From: Arcobacter iocasae
GTDB taxonomy: Bacteria; Campylobacterota; Campylobacteria; Campylobacterales; Arcobacteraceae
Assembly (NCBI RefSeq): GCF_042214795.1
Contig: NZ_CP090177.1
Coordinates: 2,046,001 to 2,110,000 of the forward strand
DNA: 64,000 bases
Reading direction: 5' to 3'
Position 1 is the stretch's first letter. Every line of letters begins with the position of its first letter. Both the position numbers and the translations under genes were made by a program. Under the pieces are notes generated by a model that was not told the DNA's origin, did not search any database, and saw only the letters and a program-made list of their open reading frames with translations. Positions 1 to 7,762 of the stretch are shown here, in pieces.

Positions 1-1
1 A

Positions 2-76
2 ATTTTTGGATTGTTTACTATTGAACCTTGGTTTGAACTGCTTAGAAATGCAGTAAATATTATCATGGGAATGTAA
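2..76 (+). CDS. C-terminal end of a hydrogenase membrane subunit, probably HyfF type (partial)
   Basis: The first bases hold an open frame that enters from the left edge and ends at a TAA at 74-76, 11 bases before the next start. The visible tail is about 24 residues, hydrophobic and ending NIIMGM. In hydrogenase-4 operons the gene before the large subunit is the antiporter-like membrane subunit HyfF, so that is the best guess from gene order. The fragment is too short to prove the family, and a different membrane subunit is possible. Confidence 0.45.
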   Translation: MFGLFTIEPWFELLRNAVNIIMGM

Positions 77-87
77 GGAGATATGAT

Positions 88-1827
88 ATGAGAAAAGGTG
101 ACAATTTAATAAATAAAGTGAAAGAAAAAATAACAATTCACGAAATCTATAGACAACCAGAAGATCAAATTACAATAACCGTTGATAGAAATGATTTGCC
201 AGAGACTGTACGAATTTTGTATTACGATTTAGGTGGTTGGTTATCAAGTATGATTCCAAATGATGAAAGAGAAATAAATGGTAATTTTGCCCTTTATTAT
301 GTCTTGTCAATGGAAGGTGGAAAAATGACTCCTGAGGATGAGTTACCACAAGATGAAAAATGTTGGATAACAGTTAAAACTTTTATTCCAGCAAATGACC
401 CAACTTTTCCATCTGTAACTTTAAAAGTACCTGCTGCTGTTTGGTATGAAAGAGAAGCATATGATATGTTTGGTTTAACGGCAATTGGTTTACCTGATCC
501 TAGAAGATTGGTTGTATCAGATGATTGGCCAGAGGGTTTATTTCCATTAAGAAAAGATGCTATGGATTATAGACATAGACCAGATCCCGTTGATCATAAA
601 GATGAACCTGAAGCAAAATTTCTAAAACCAGAAGGTGCAGGAGTACTTGATGTTCCCTTAGGACCTTTACATATTACAAGTGATGAGCCAGGTCACTTTA
701 GATTGTATTGTGATGGAGATACTATTATTGATGCAGATTATAGACTTTTTTATCAACACAGAGGTATGGAAAAACTTGCAGAAAATAGAATGAATTATGA
801 CCAAATGGGATATTTAGCAGAAAGAGTTTGTGGTATCTGTGGTTATGCTCATGCTATTGGTTGTATAGAAGCTGCAGAAAAAGCGATTGGTTTAGAAATA
901 CCACTAAGAGCACAAGCAATGAGAGTAATTTGTCTAGAAATAGAAAGACTTCATTCACATTTATTAAATATAGGTCTTGCTTGTGAAGTAACTGGAAATG
1001 TAAATGCTTTTATGCATATTTTTAGAATTAGAGAATTTTCTATGGAATTAGCTCAATTAGTAACAGGTGGTCGTAAAACATACGGAAATGTTGTTATGGG
1101 TGGGTTAAGAAGAGATATGACAGGAACTGAGATTAAAAAAAGTCTTGAGTTATTAGAAATAATAGAAGTACAAACTAAAGAAGTTTGGGATGCTGTTATG
1201 GATGATAAAAATCAAGTTGAAAGATGGAAAGGTGTAGGACTTTTAGATAAACAAGTAGCAAGAGACTTTTCTCCTGTTGGTCCAAATATTAGAGGGTGTG
1301 GTTTTAAAAGAGATTCAAGATATGACCATCCTTATGATTTTTTAACACAATTAGATTTTGAAATACCAACTGAAGATGGCTGTGATGTATTTGCAAGAGA
1401 AACCGTTAGATATAGAGAATTATTAGAATCAGTATCTATTATAAGACAGTGTTTTGAGATGATGCCAGGAGGTTTAACTGTAATTAAACCACAAACTATG
1501 ATTAAACCAGGTGCATATGCAATTGGTAATGATGAAGCACCAAGAGGTGAAAATATTCATTGGATTATGCATGGTAATGCACAAAAAGTATTTAGATGGA
1601 GATGTCGGGCTGCGACATATAACAACTGGACATCTTTAAGATATCAGTTTAGAGGAAATACTATTGCTGATGCTGCTCTTATTGTTTGTTCATTGGACCC
1701 TTGTTACTCTTGTACAGAAAGAGTAACTGTTGTTGATATTAAAAGTAAAAAAACAAAAATATTAAACTATCAAGATTTGAAAAGATATTCACAATCTTCG
1801 AAAAATCATCCATTGAAAAATATGTAG
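88..1827 (+). CDS. hyfG: Formate hydrogenlyase / hydrogenase-4 large subunit (HycE/HyfG)
   Basis: This is the NiFe catalytic subunit of a membrane-bound group 4 hydrogenase that reduces protons or oxidises H2 on the cytoplasmic side. It has 579 aa, close to E. coli HycE (about 569). Roughly residues 1-170 match the 30-kDa NuoC-like domain and 190-579 the 49-kDa NuoD-like domain. The NiFe ligands are visible as RVCGIC (Cys248, Cys251) and DPCYSC (Cys539, Cys542). After Cys542 come TER and a 34-residue tail starting VTVVD. This matches the extension removed by HycI in known HycE, with cleavage expected after Arg545. An AAGGAG ribosome site at 75-80 precedes the ATG. It is the first complete gene of an operon running to fdhF. 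Confidence 0.95.
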   Translation: MRKGDNLINKVKEKITIHEIYRQPEDQITITVDRNDLPETVRILYYDLGGWLSSMIPNDEREINGNFALYYVLSMEGGKMTPEDELPQDEKCWITVKTFIPANDPTFPSVTLKVPAAVWYEREAYDMFGLTAIGLPDPRRLVVSDDWPEGLFPLRKDAMDYRHRPDPVDHKDEPEAKFLKPEGAGVLDVPLGPLHITSDEPGHFRLYCDGDTIIDADYRLFYQHRGMEKLAENRMNYDQMGYLAERVCGICGYAHAIGCIEAAEKAIGLEIPLRAQAMRVICLEIERLHSHLLNIGLACEVTGNVNAFMHIFRIREFSMELAQLVTGGRKTYGNVVMGGLRRDMTGTEIKKSLELLEIIEVQTKEVWDAVMDDKNQVERWKGVGLLDKQVARDFSPVGPNIRGCGFKRDSRYDHPYDFLTQLDFEIPTEDGCDVFARETVRYRELLESVSIIRQCFEMMPGGLTVIKPQTMIKPGAYAIGNDEAPRGENIHWIMHGNAQKVFRWRCRAATYNNWTSLRYQFRGNTIADAALIVCSLDPCYSCTERVTVVDIKSKKTKILNYQDLKRYSQSSKNHPLKNM

Positions 1828-1836
1828 GAGTAAGAG

Positions 1837-2373
1837 ATGAAACTACTAGATATGACAAAAAAATATGGGAAAGCAACTTATAAATATCCTTTAGAACCTT
1901 ATGAAGTATCTGAAGGATTTAGAGGTAAACCTTCATATACATATGAAAATTGTATAGGTTGTACAGCTTGTGGAGTTGCTTGTCCGTCAAATGCAATTAA
2001 TGTAAAACTAAATGAAGATAAAACAAAACTTGTTTGGGAATTTGATGCTGCAAGATGTATTTTTTGTGGTAGATGTGATGAGGTTTGTCCTACTGGTGCA
2101 ATTGTTCTTTCTCAAGAGTTTGAATTAGCTGTTAAGTTTGATAAAAATAATTTGAAAGAAAGAGGCGAACTTGATGTTGAATATTGTGAGGTTTGCAATA
2201 AACCATTTACAACAAAAAGATTAATTTCATACATCTTCCATAGATTAGAAAAAGTTGGTTGGGATAAAAAGACTTTAGGTGAAAAAATAAAATATGCAAA
2301 AACTTGCCCTACTTGTAAAAGAGAAGAAAAAACTGAAGTTATGACAAAATATTTAAAAAGGGGTATAAAATGA
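1837..2373 (+). CDS. hyfH: Hydrogenase-4 iron-sulfur subunit (HycF/HyfH)
   Basis: A NuoI-like electron-transfer protein of 178 aa, about the length of E. coli HycF (180). Two 4Fe-4S motifs are clear: Cys39, 42, 45, 49 (CIGCTACGVACP) and Cys74, 77, 80, 84 (CIFCGRCDEVCP). Two further CxxC pairs lie at 117/120 and 157/160. They resemble the C-terminal zinc-like pair seen in HycF homologues. It would pass electrons between the formate dehydrogenase side and the small subunit. It starts 9 bases after hyfG and its end overlaps hyfI by 4 bases, which suggests translational coupling. Confidence 0.93.
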   Translation: MKLLDMTKKYGKATYKYPLEPYEVSEGFRGKPSYTYENCIGCTACGVACPSNAINVKLNEDKTKLVWEFDAARCIFCGRCDEVCPTGAIVLSQEFELAVKFDKNNLKERGELDVEYCEVCNKPFTTKRLISYIFHRLEKVGWDKKTLGEKIKYAKTCPTCKREEKTEVMTKYLKRGIK

Positions 2374-3185
2374 GTAAAACATATGTAGTACCAGAAGAGA
2401 TAGAAAACTCAAATACTCTTGAAGCCAAACTTGAGCATCTAAAAAATATTAAAAGAAGTTTTAATGTTTATAGAGTGGATTGTGGTTCATGTAATGGTTG
2501 TGAAATTGAGGTGTTTGCCGCTATTACACCAATGTGGGATCCTGAAAGATTGGGATTTAAATTAGTAGCTAGTCCTAGACATGCAGATATTTTACTTTGT
2601 TCAGGACCAGTTACTAGACAAATGTATTACCCACTTTTAAGAGCATATGAAGCAACTCCTGATCCTAAAGTAGTAGTAGCAATTGGTGCTTGTGGCTCTA
2701 GTGGAGGAATATTTCATGATGCTTATAGTGTTTGGGGAGGAATTGATAAAGTTATACCTGTGGATGTTTATATTCCAGGTTGTCCTCCCCATCCAGCAAC
2801 TATTATTCATGGATTAGCTTCTGCTTTAGGAATATTAGATCAAAAACTACAATTTAAAGAGCACACTCAAGATTGTGATGAAGCAATTCTTGTGGAGGAT
2901 TCATTAATAGGAAATATTCTTTTTGAAAGAGATATTTTAATCGAATCAAAAAGATTGATGAGTTATTTTTTTGGTAGAAAACTTTATGAAAAATATATAA
3001 GTGCACTAAAAAAATCAACTGATATTAAAAATATTAAAAAAACTAAGGAGGTAATTGAAATATATAGTAGTGAAGAAGAAGATTCAAGATATGAAGAGTG
3101 TATGAAAAGACTTCATAATAATGTTTATTTGAGATATATGAAACAGTTTGCACCCATAAAAGACGATTATAAATTTATAATATAA
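2370..3185 (+). CDS. hyfI: Hydrogenase-4 small subunit (HycG/HyfI, NuoB-like)
   Basis: This subunit carries the 4Fe-4S cluster next to the NiFe site. Cluster ligands are visible in CGSCNGCE (Cys38, 41, 44), GACGSSGG (Cys108) and PGCPPHP (Cys138). Cys41, 44, 108 and 138 are the likely set by analogy with NuoB and HycG. At 271 aa it is a little longer than E. coli HycG (255). The extra length is a charged, lysine- and glutamate-rich C-terminal part (about residues 175-271) with no cysteine-rich motif, which looks lineage-specific. The ATG overlaps the hyfH stop by 4 bases. Confidence 0.93.
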   Translation: MSKTYVVPEEIENSNTLEAKLEHLKNIKRSFNVYRVDCGSCNGCEIEVFAAITPMWDPERLGFKLVASPRHADILLCSGPVTRQMYYPLLRAYEATPDPKVVVAIGACGSSGGIFHDAYSVWGGIDKVIPVDVYIPGCPPHPATIIHGLASALGILDQKLQFKEHTQDCDEAILVEDSLIGNILFERDILIESKRLMSYFFGRKLYEKYISALKKSTDIKNIKKTKEVIEIYSSEEEDSRYEECMKRLHNNVYLRYMKQFAPIKDDYKFII

Positions 3186-3195
3186 GAAGTTTAAG

Positions 3196-3543
3196 ATGAT
3201 TGAAATATGTAAATTAACAAAAAGAAGAGTGGAACCCACATCAAATGAGTTACCTCAAAAATATGAACAAGTGAAAATTTTTTCTATGTCTGTTGGCCAT
3301 GGTGTTGGCACAATTGATTTTATGGAATGTATAGAAGAGATAAAAGAAGAAGATTATAAAAAACTTATAGAACAATGTGAGGATTATGCACAGTTTAAAT
3401 TAGGAAATTTAACTAAATATTTTGAAGTTGAAATTTTCCCAGAACATGCACAGAAATTAATTCCCCAAATGCCAGATTGTTCTTTAAAAGATATTTTTTC
3501 TTCTTTAGAAGAAGGTTTTATTGTTATAAGGAAAAGTATATGA
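3196..3543 (+). CDS. hycH: Formate hydrogenlyase maturation protein HycH
   Basis: A 115-aa soluble protein of the HycH family, accessory to assembly of the hydrogenase large subunit. The family signature is visible as SVGHGVGTID (about residues 31-40) followed by an acidic helix. E. coli HycH is 136 aa, so this copy is short but complete. It ends in EEGFIVIRKSI, similar in position to the terminal strand of HycH. Its stop overlaps the hycI start (ATGA). The assignment rests on one motif plus the gene order hyfI-hycH-hycI, which is typical of formate hydrogenlyase operons. Confidence 0.82.
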   Translation: MIEICKLTKRRVEPTSNELPQKYEQVKIFSMSVGHGVGTIDFMECIEEIKEEDYKKLIEQCEDYAQFKLGNLTKYFEVEIFPEHAQKLIPQMPDCSLKDIFSSLEEGFIVIRKSI

Positions 3544-3992
3544 AAAAAGCAATTCTTACAATAGGAAATACCTTAAGAGGTGATGATGGGATTACTTCAT
3601 ATTTAGGAAAGCTAATTGAAGGTGAAGAATCTTTAGATTGGAAAATATTTTATGGTGAAGATGTACCAGAGAGTCAATTTCATAAAATTAGAGAATATGA
3701 ACCCGATTTAGTTGTTGTTGCTGATGCAATGACAGGAATGAAAATAGGACAAGTGGAAGTTATTGATATTAGCAATGAAAGAGATTATATGTATTCAACA
3801 CATAATCTTCCAGCACCAATATTAATGAGTTATTTAAAAGGATTTTGTAAAAGCGTTCTTTTTTTAGGTCTTACAGTAGATTTAGAAAATGTATTAGAGA
3901 TTAATGAGAATATTTCAAAAGAAGCTGAAATTACAGCTAGAAATGCTTTGAAAAAAGTTTTTGAAATTGATTCAATTTTTGATAATGATTAA
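3540..3992 (+). CDS. hycI: Hydrogenase maturation protease HycI
   Basis: The endopeptidase that removes the C-terminal tail of the large subunit after nickel insertion. The protein is 150 aa when started at the ATG at 3540 (MKKAILTIGNTLRGDDG), which overlaps the hycH stop. An upstream in-frame start at 3477 would add 21 residues inside hycH and is not supported. The nickel-sensing residues of the family are present: Asp16 (GDDG), Asp62 (VADAMTG) and His88 (YSTHNLP). These match Asp16, Asp62 and His90 of E. coli HycI. Its substrate is most likely the hyfG product in the same operon. Confidence 0.92.
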   Translation: MKKAILTIGNTLRGDDGITSYLGKLIEGEESLDWKIFYGEDVPESQFHKIREYEPDLVVVADAMTGMKIGQVEVIDISNERDYMYSTHNLPAPILMSYLKGFCKSVLFLGLTVDLENVLEINENISKEAEITARNALKKVFEIDSIFDND

Positions 3993-4006
3993 AAAAGGAA
4001 TAAATT

Positions 4007-4861
4007 ATGTTATCACCAGCAGATACAGCACAGTCGTTATTTAGTGGAATGAGTCATAAAGCAAAAATGCCAATAGTAAGTGTTATATTTTTATCTATTA
4101 TGGCAGGTGGCTCAATAGCAATGGGTGACATTTTTTGGGCCCATTCAACAGTTGGCGTTGCCAAAGCATCTTCTCCTGGAATTGCAAACTTTATTGGAGG
4201 AGTTGCCTTTTCAGTAGGACTTATGATGGTTGTTTTTTTTGGAGGACATTTATTTACAAGTTCTTTGATGACAGGAGTTTCAACAATAGATCATAAATTG
4301 ACATTTTCAAAAATGATTGCTTATTGGGTTATTGTTTGGATTTTTAATTTTATTGGAGCTGCTGTAGTTGCTTATATGTATTATAGGTCACAACTGCCAC
4401 TTAAATATGATGGAGAGATATTACATCACTTCCTTGTATTAGGTGTGGGAAAAAATAGTTTGTCATTTGAAGCAGCATTTATTAGAGGGATATTCTGTAA
4501 TGTTTTTGTATGTATGGCAGTTTGGGCTGCAACTGGCGCTTCTGATGCTGCTGGAAAAGTTTTATCAATACTGTTTATAATTGCAGCATTTGTGGGTTCA
4601 GGTTATGAACACGTCGTGGCAAATATGTTTATTTTTACAGAAGCATTATTGGCAAAAGCACATTATTTACATGAAGTAGGAGGAAGAATTCAAGCCTTGT
4701 CAGAACATATGAATATTTCTGTAGAGAAATTGGAAGCATTGAGTTTTACAAAAATCTTCCCTAATAATTTATTACCAGTTACTTTGGGAAATATTGTTGG
4801 TGGATTGTTTTTTGTTGGTGTAATAGGATTTATGTCTCATAAGACAGATATGAAAAAATAA
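4007..4861 (+). CDS. focA: Formate channel FocA/FNT family
   Basis: A 284-aa integral membrane protein of the formate/nitrite transporter family, nearly the same length as E. coli FocA (285). The N-terminus SPADTAQSL and the segment IMAGGSIAMGDIF fit the family. About six hydrophobic segments follow, with GGHLFTSS and GSGYEHVVANM in the regions where FNT proteins carry the pore-lining threonine loop and the conserved histidine. In an operon with fdhF and a hydrogenase it most likely imports or exports formate. Nitrite transport is a less likely alternative in this context. It starts 14 bases after hycI. Confidence 0.93.
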   Translation: MLSPADTAQSLFSGMSHKAKMPIVSVIFLSIMAGGSIAMGDIFWAHSTVGVAKASSPGIANFIGGVAFSVGLMMVVFFGGHLFTSSLMTGVSTIDHKLTFSKMIAYWVIVWIFNFIGAAVVAYMYYRSQLPLKYDGEILHHFLVLGVGKNSLSFEAAFIRGIFCNVFVCMAVWAATGASDAAGKVLSILFIIAAFVGSGYEHVVANMFIFTEALLAKAHYLHEVGGRIQALSEHMNISVEKLEALSFTKIFPNNLLPVTLGNIVGGLFFVGVIGFMSHKTDMKK

Positions 4862-4874
4862 AAAGGTGAATATT

Positions 4875-7124
4875 ATGAAAGAAACAAATGTTATTTGTCC
4901 CTATTGTGGGACAGGTTGCGGAATTAAATTAACTTCGCATGATAATAAAATTGTAAAAATTGAAGGTGTTAAATCAAATCCAGTAAATGAAGGACATTTA
5001 TGTCTTAAAGGATTATATGGATGGGATTATGTTGAGTCAAAAGATAGATTAACAAAACCTTTAATTAGAAAAAAAGATGGTGTTTTTTCTAAAGAAGGAA
5101 CTTTTGAAGAATCTTCATGGGATGAAGCATTATCATTAGTTGTTTCAAAAATGAAAGAGGCTAAAGAAACATATGGACCAGATTCTATTGTTGGAAATTT
5201 TTCAGCTAGATGTACTTTAGAAGAAAATTATTTAGCACAAAAATTTATGAGAGCAATCATTGGTACAAATAATGTTGACCATTGTGCTAGAGTATGTCAT
5301 GCACCAACAGTAGCCGGTCTGGCTAAAACTATAGGTAATGGTACAGCGACAAATAGTTTTACTGAATTTGAAGAACATACAAATTGTATTATGATGATAG
5401 GTTCAAATCCAGAAAATGCACATCCAATCGCAGCTATGTATATACAAAGAGCAATTAATAGGGGAGCAAAACTAATAGTAATAGATCCTATTAGAACAGA
5501 ATTTGCTCAAAAAGCAGATGTATTTATTCAGTTACCACCTGAGTATAATATTCCAATTATAAATGCATTGATTAACCATATAATTGCAAAAGATTTGTAT
5601 GATAAAGAGTTTGTGGAAAAATATACTCATGGTTTTGAATATTTAAAAGAAGCAGTAAAAGAATACACTCCACAAAAAGTTTCTGAAATGACAGGAGTTG
5701 ATGCTAAGTTATTAATTAAAGCAGCAGAATTATATGCAACTGTAAGTCCAGCTGCAATTACACATGGTATGGGTGTTACTCACTTTAATCACGGTGTTGG
5801 TAATGTTTGTGATATTTCAAATATTATGTTAATAACTGGAAATATCGGGAAACTTGGAGCAGGGGATTTACCTCTTAGAGGTCAACAAAATGTTCAAGGT
5901 GCTTGTGATATGGGTGTATTACCAAATATATTTCCAAACTTAAAACTTGTTTCAAGTGCAGAAAATAAAGCATTTTTTGAGAAATTATGGGATTGTAAAC
6001 AACCTTTAAGTACAGAAATTGGTATTCATAAAACAGAAGTTCCTGATGCCATTATGGATGGTAGAGTAAAAGTATTTTATACAATAGGTGAAAATCCTGT
6101 TATGTCAGAACCAAATACAAACCACTTCTTAAAAGGTATATCAAAACTTGATTTTTATGTGGTTCAAGATATCTTTATGACAGAAACTGCACTTAAAGCA
6201 GATGTTGTTTTCCCAGCAGTTAGTGTTGGTGAAAAACAAGGGTGTTATTTAAATGCTGAAAGAAGAGTTCAATTAAACGATAAAACATTAGACCCAAAAG
6301 GTGAGGCTAAACAAGATTGGGAAATCATTTGTGAATTAGCAAAAAGATTTGGTGCTACTGATTTTGATTATGAAAAACCAGAAGATATCTGGAATGAAGT
6401 ACGAAGAGCAGATCCAGCAAGATTTGGTGGTATTAGTTATGCAAGATTACAAGGGAAAGAAGGTATTGCATGGCCTTGTCCAAGTGAAGATCATCCTGGA
6501 ACACCAAGTTTATATATGGATAAAAAATTCTTTACTAAAGATACAAAAGCAAACTTGGTACCTGTAATATTTATTGATAATAAAGATAATATGGTGGATG
6601 CAGAAGATGAATTAAGAAAAAAACTTAATCTTCCAGAAAACTATCCATGTATGGTAGGTTCTGTTGATGAAAAAGTAGATGAAGTATATCCTATATCATT
6701 GTTAACAACAAGAAAAGTGTATCAATATACAGTTGGAACTATGACTAGACGATCAAAAACTCTTGAATATGGTGGTGATTCACATGGACCATCAGCAGAG
6801 ATACATCCAAATTTAGCAAAAAGATATAATCTTAAAAATCATGACTTTATAAAAGTTGAGAGTAGATATGGTTATATTGCACTTTTAGTAGAAATAACTG
6901 AAGTAGTTCCAGATAATATTATGCAAATGGCATTTCATTATTGGGAAGGATTATGTAATGAGCTAACAAGTGGTGGTTGGGACTATACAACAAAAACTCC
7001 AACTTATAAAGCAGCTGTAAGAATGGAAAAAATCACTCAAGAAGAATACAGTACTATTATGAGTCTTAAAAAAATGAAATTTAAAACTTCAAAAATAATT
7101 TATGACGATTATCATCATGAATAA
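4875..7124 (+). CDS. fdhF: Formate dehydrogenase H, molybdenum/tungsten bis-MGD type, cysteine form
   Basis: Cytoplasmic formate dehydrogenase feeding electrons to the hydrogenase above. The ATG at 4875 is chosen (749 aa) because AAAAGG sits 8 bases ahead; a GTG at 4866 would lie inside that ribosome site. The N-terminal 4Fe-4S ligands are Cys8, 11, 15 and 43 (ICPYCGTGC...HLCLKG). The active site reads HCARVCHAP, with Cys141 (codon TGT) where E. coli FdhF has selenocysteine 140, followed by the catalytic histidine. So this is the Cys-containing form and needs no selenocysteine machinery. The C-terminal molybdopterin dinucleotide domain is complete (about residues 600-725). It is the last gene of the operon and is followed by a terminator. 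Confidence 0.95.
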   Translation: MKETNVICPYCGTGCGIKLTSHDNKIVKIEGVKSNPVNEGHLCLKGLYGWDYVESKDRLTKPLIRKKDGVFSKEGTFEESSWDEALSLVVSKMKEAKETYGPDSIVGNFSARCTLEENYLAQKFMRAIIGTNNVDHCARVCHAPTVAGLAKTIGNGTATNSFTEFEEHTNCIMMIGSNPENAHPIAAMYIQRAINRGAKLIVIDPIRTEFAQKADVFIQLPPEYNIPIINALINHIIAKDLYDKEFVEKYTHGFEYLKEAVKEYTPQKVSEMTGVDAKLLIKAAELYATVSPAAITHGMGVTHFNHGVGNVCDISNIMLITGNIGKLGAGDLPLRGQQNVQGACDMGVLPNIFPNLKLVSSAENKAFFEKLWDCKQPLSTEIGIHKTEVPDAIMDGRVKVFYTIGENPVMSEPNTNHFLKGISKLDFYVVQDIFMTETALKADVVFPAVSVGEKQGCYLNAERRVQLNDKTLDPKGEAKQDWEIICELAKRFGATDFDYEKPEDIWNEVRRADPARFGGISYARLQGKEGIAWPCPSEDHPGTPSLYMDKKFFTKDTKANLVPVIFIDNKDNMVDAEDELRKKLNLPENYPCMVGSVDEKVDEVYPISLLTTRKVYQYTVGTMTRRSKTLEYGGDSHGPSAEIHPNLAKRYNLKNHDFIKVESRYGYIALLVEITEVVPDNIMQMAFHYWEGLCNELTSGGWDYTTKTPTYKAAVRMEKITQEEYSTIMSLKKMKFKTSKIIYDDYHHE

Positions 7125-7152
7125 GTAAAAAAGAGGACTCCCTCTTTTTTAC
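7125..7152 (+). terminator. Rho-independent terminator of the hydrogenase-fdhF operon
   Basis: A perfect 12-bp inverted repeat (GTAAAAAAGAGG, loop ACTC, then CCTCTTTTTTAC) starts one base after the fdhF stop. The T tract is part of the 3' arm. The sequence is symmetric, so it could also end the lipoprotein transcript arriving from the minus strand. Confidence 0.9.
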
Positions 7153-7237
7153 TATTACTTAATTAATGATTCTTTTGTTTAGATTGATATTTATTACAAA
7201 TAATTTAGTATGAAAGTTTTCACAAGCCAATTAAAAT

Positions 7238-7411
7238 TTAATTAGTTTTATCTATACAAAATACTTTATCTACTCTTTCCCCTGTTCTATAATTTAGAAC
7301 ATTTTCTATTTTATATTTTTTGTTTAATTTTGTACAATCTTCGATTGTAGTTTCATTAGATGTACACGAAATAAAAAGTACAGAATAAAATAATAATATT
7401 AATAATTTCAT
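7238..7411 (-). CDS. Small predicted lipoprotein, 57 aa
   Basis: A short gene with a good ribosome site (AGGAAA, 5 bases before the ATG). The N-terminus MKLLILLFYSVLFISC is a typical lipoprotein signal with Cys16 as the lipidated residue. The mature part is only 42 residues, polar, with two more cysteines (Cys26 and Cys52) that could form a disulfide in the periplasm. I recognise no family. The extended -10 box at 7435-7443 and the ribosome site make it a believable gene rather than a chance frame. It is isolated between convergent fdhF and the lepA region, so context gives no function. Confidence 0.65.
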   Translation of the reverse strand: MKLLILLFYSVLFISCTSNETTIEDCTKLNKKYKIENVLNYRTGERVDKVFCIDKTN

Positions 7412-7434
7412 TAGATTTCCTATATAATAGGATT

Positions 7435-7443
7435 ATTATAGCA
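7435..7443 (-). promoter_or_regulatory. Extended -10 promoter for the small lipoprotein
   Basis: On the minus strand the bases read TGCTATAAT, an extended -10 box, 23 bases upstream of the lipoprotein ATG. A short inverted repeat (CCTAT and ATAGG, 7419-7431) lies in the leader and overlaps the ribosome site. Confidence 0.55.
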
Positions 7444-7747
7444 TATAATTTATTAAATAATAAAATATAACAACAATGAAACTGATAATGTATATTAATT
7501 GCATATTCAGTTTTAAAATTCTAGCTTTGCATTGAAGTAGCAAAACTTAACATATGTAAAAGAAAATAGTTGAGGACAAGAATTACACTATTGTAGGATA
7601 GGTAGTGCAGATTTTTATAATTTCGTTGAGATTTAATATTTAGTATAGATTCAAGGCGGAGCTTTAATTTTAAAGCGGAGTTTACTAAAGGTTAAAGGTA
7701 AATGAGCATTAAAAATTGAAGTTTCAACGCAGAAGATGTGCTGAAGA
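7444..7747. other. Gene-free stretch between the lipoprotein and lepA
   Basis: No open frame with a ribosome site is visible on either strand. The stretch holds a 7-bp palindrome, GCTTTAA-TT-TTAAAGC, at 7661-7676, flanked by two copies of GCGGAG about 19 bases apart. It also holds a short inverted repeat TTGAA/TTCAA at 7716-7727, followed on the minus strand by TTTTT, which could be a weak terminator after lepA. Nothing else is recognised. Confidence 0.4.
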
Positions 7748-7762
7748 TTAAATCTTCAACAC
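7738..7762 (-). repeat. Imperfect inverted repeat over the lepA stop codon
   Basis: GTGCTGAAGAT and ATCTTCAACAC pair with one mismatch around a 3-base loop that overlaps the lepA stop. No T tract follows directly on the minus strand, so it may stabilise the mRNA end rather than terminate transcription. Confidence 0.35.

Noticed and set aside
5283..5297. Selenocysteine at the FdhF active site
   Set aside because: The codon is TGT, not TGA, so this is the cysteine form.
6349..6567. Small frame inside fdhF
   Set aside because: It lies out of frame within a well-supported gene and has no protein features.
7500..7560. A 19-codon plus-strand frame near 7479
   Set aside because: It has no ribosome site and no features, and is very short.
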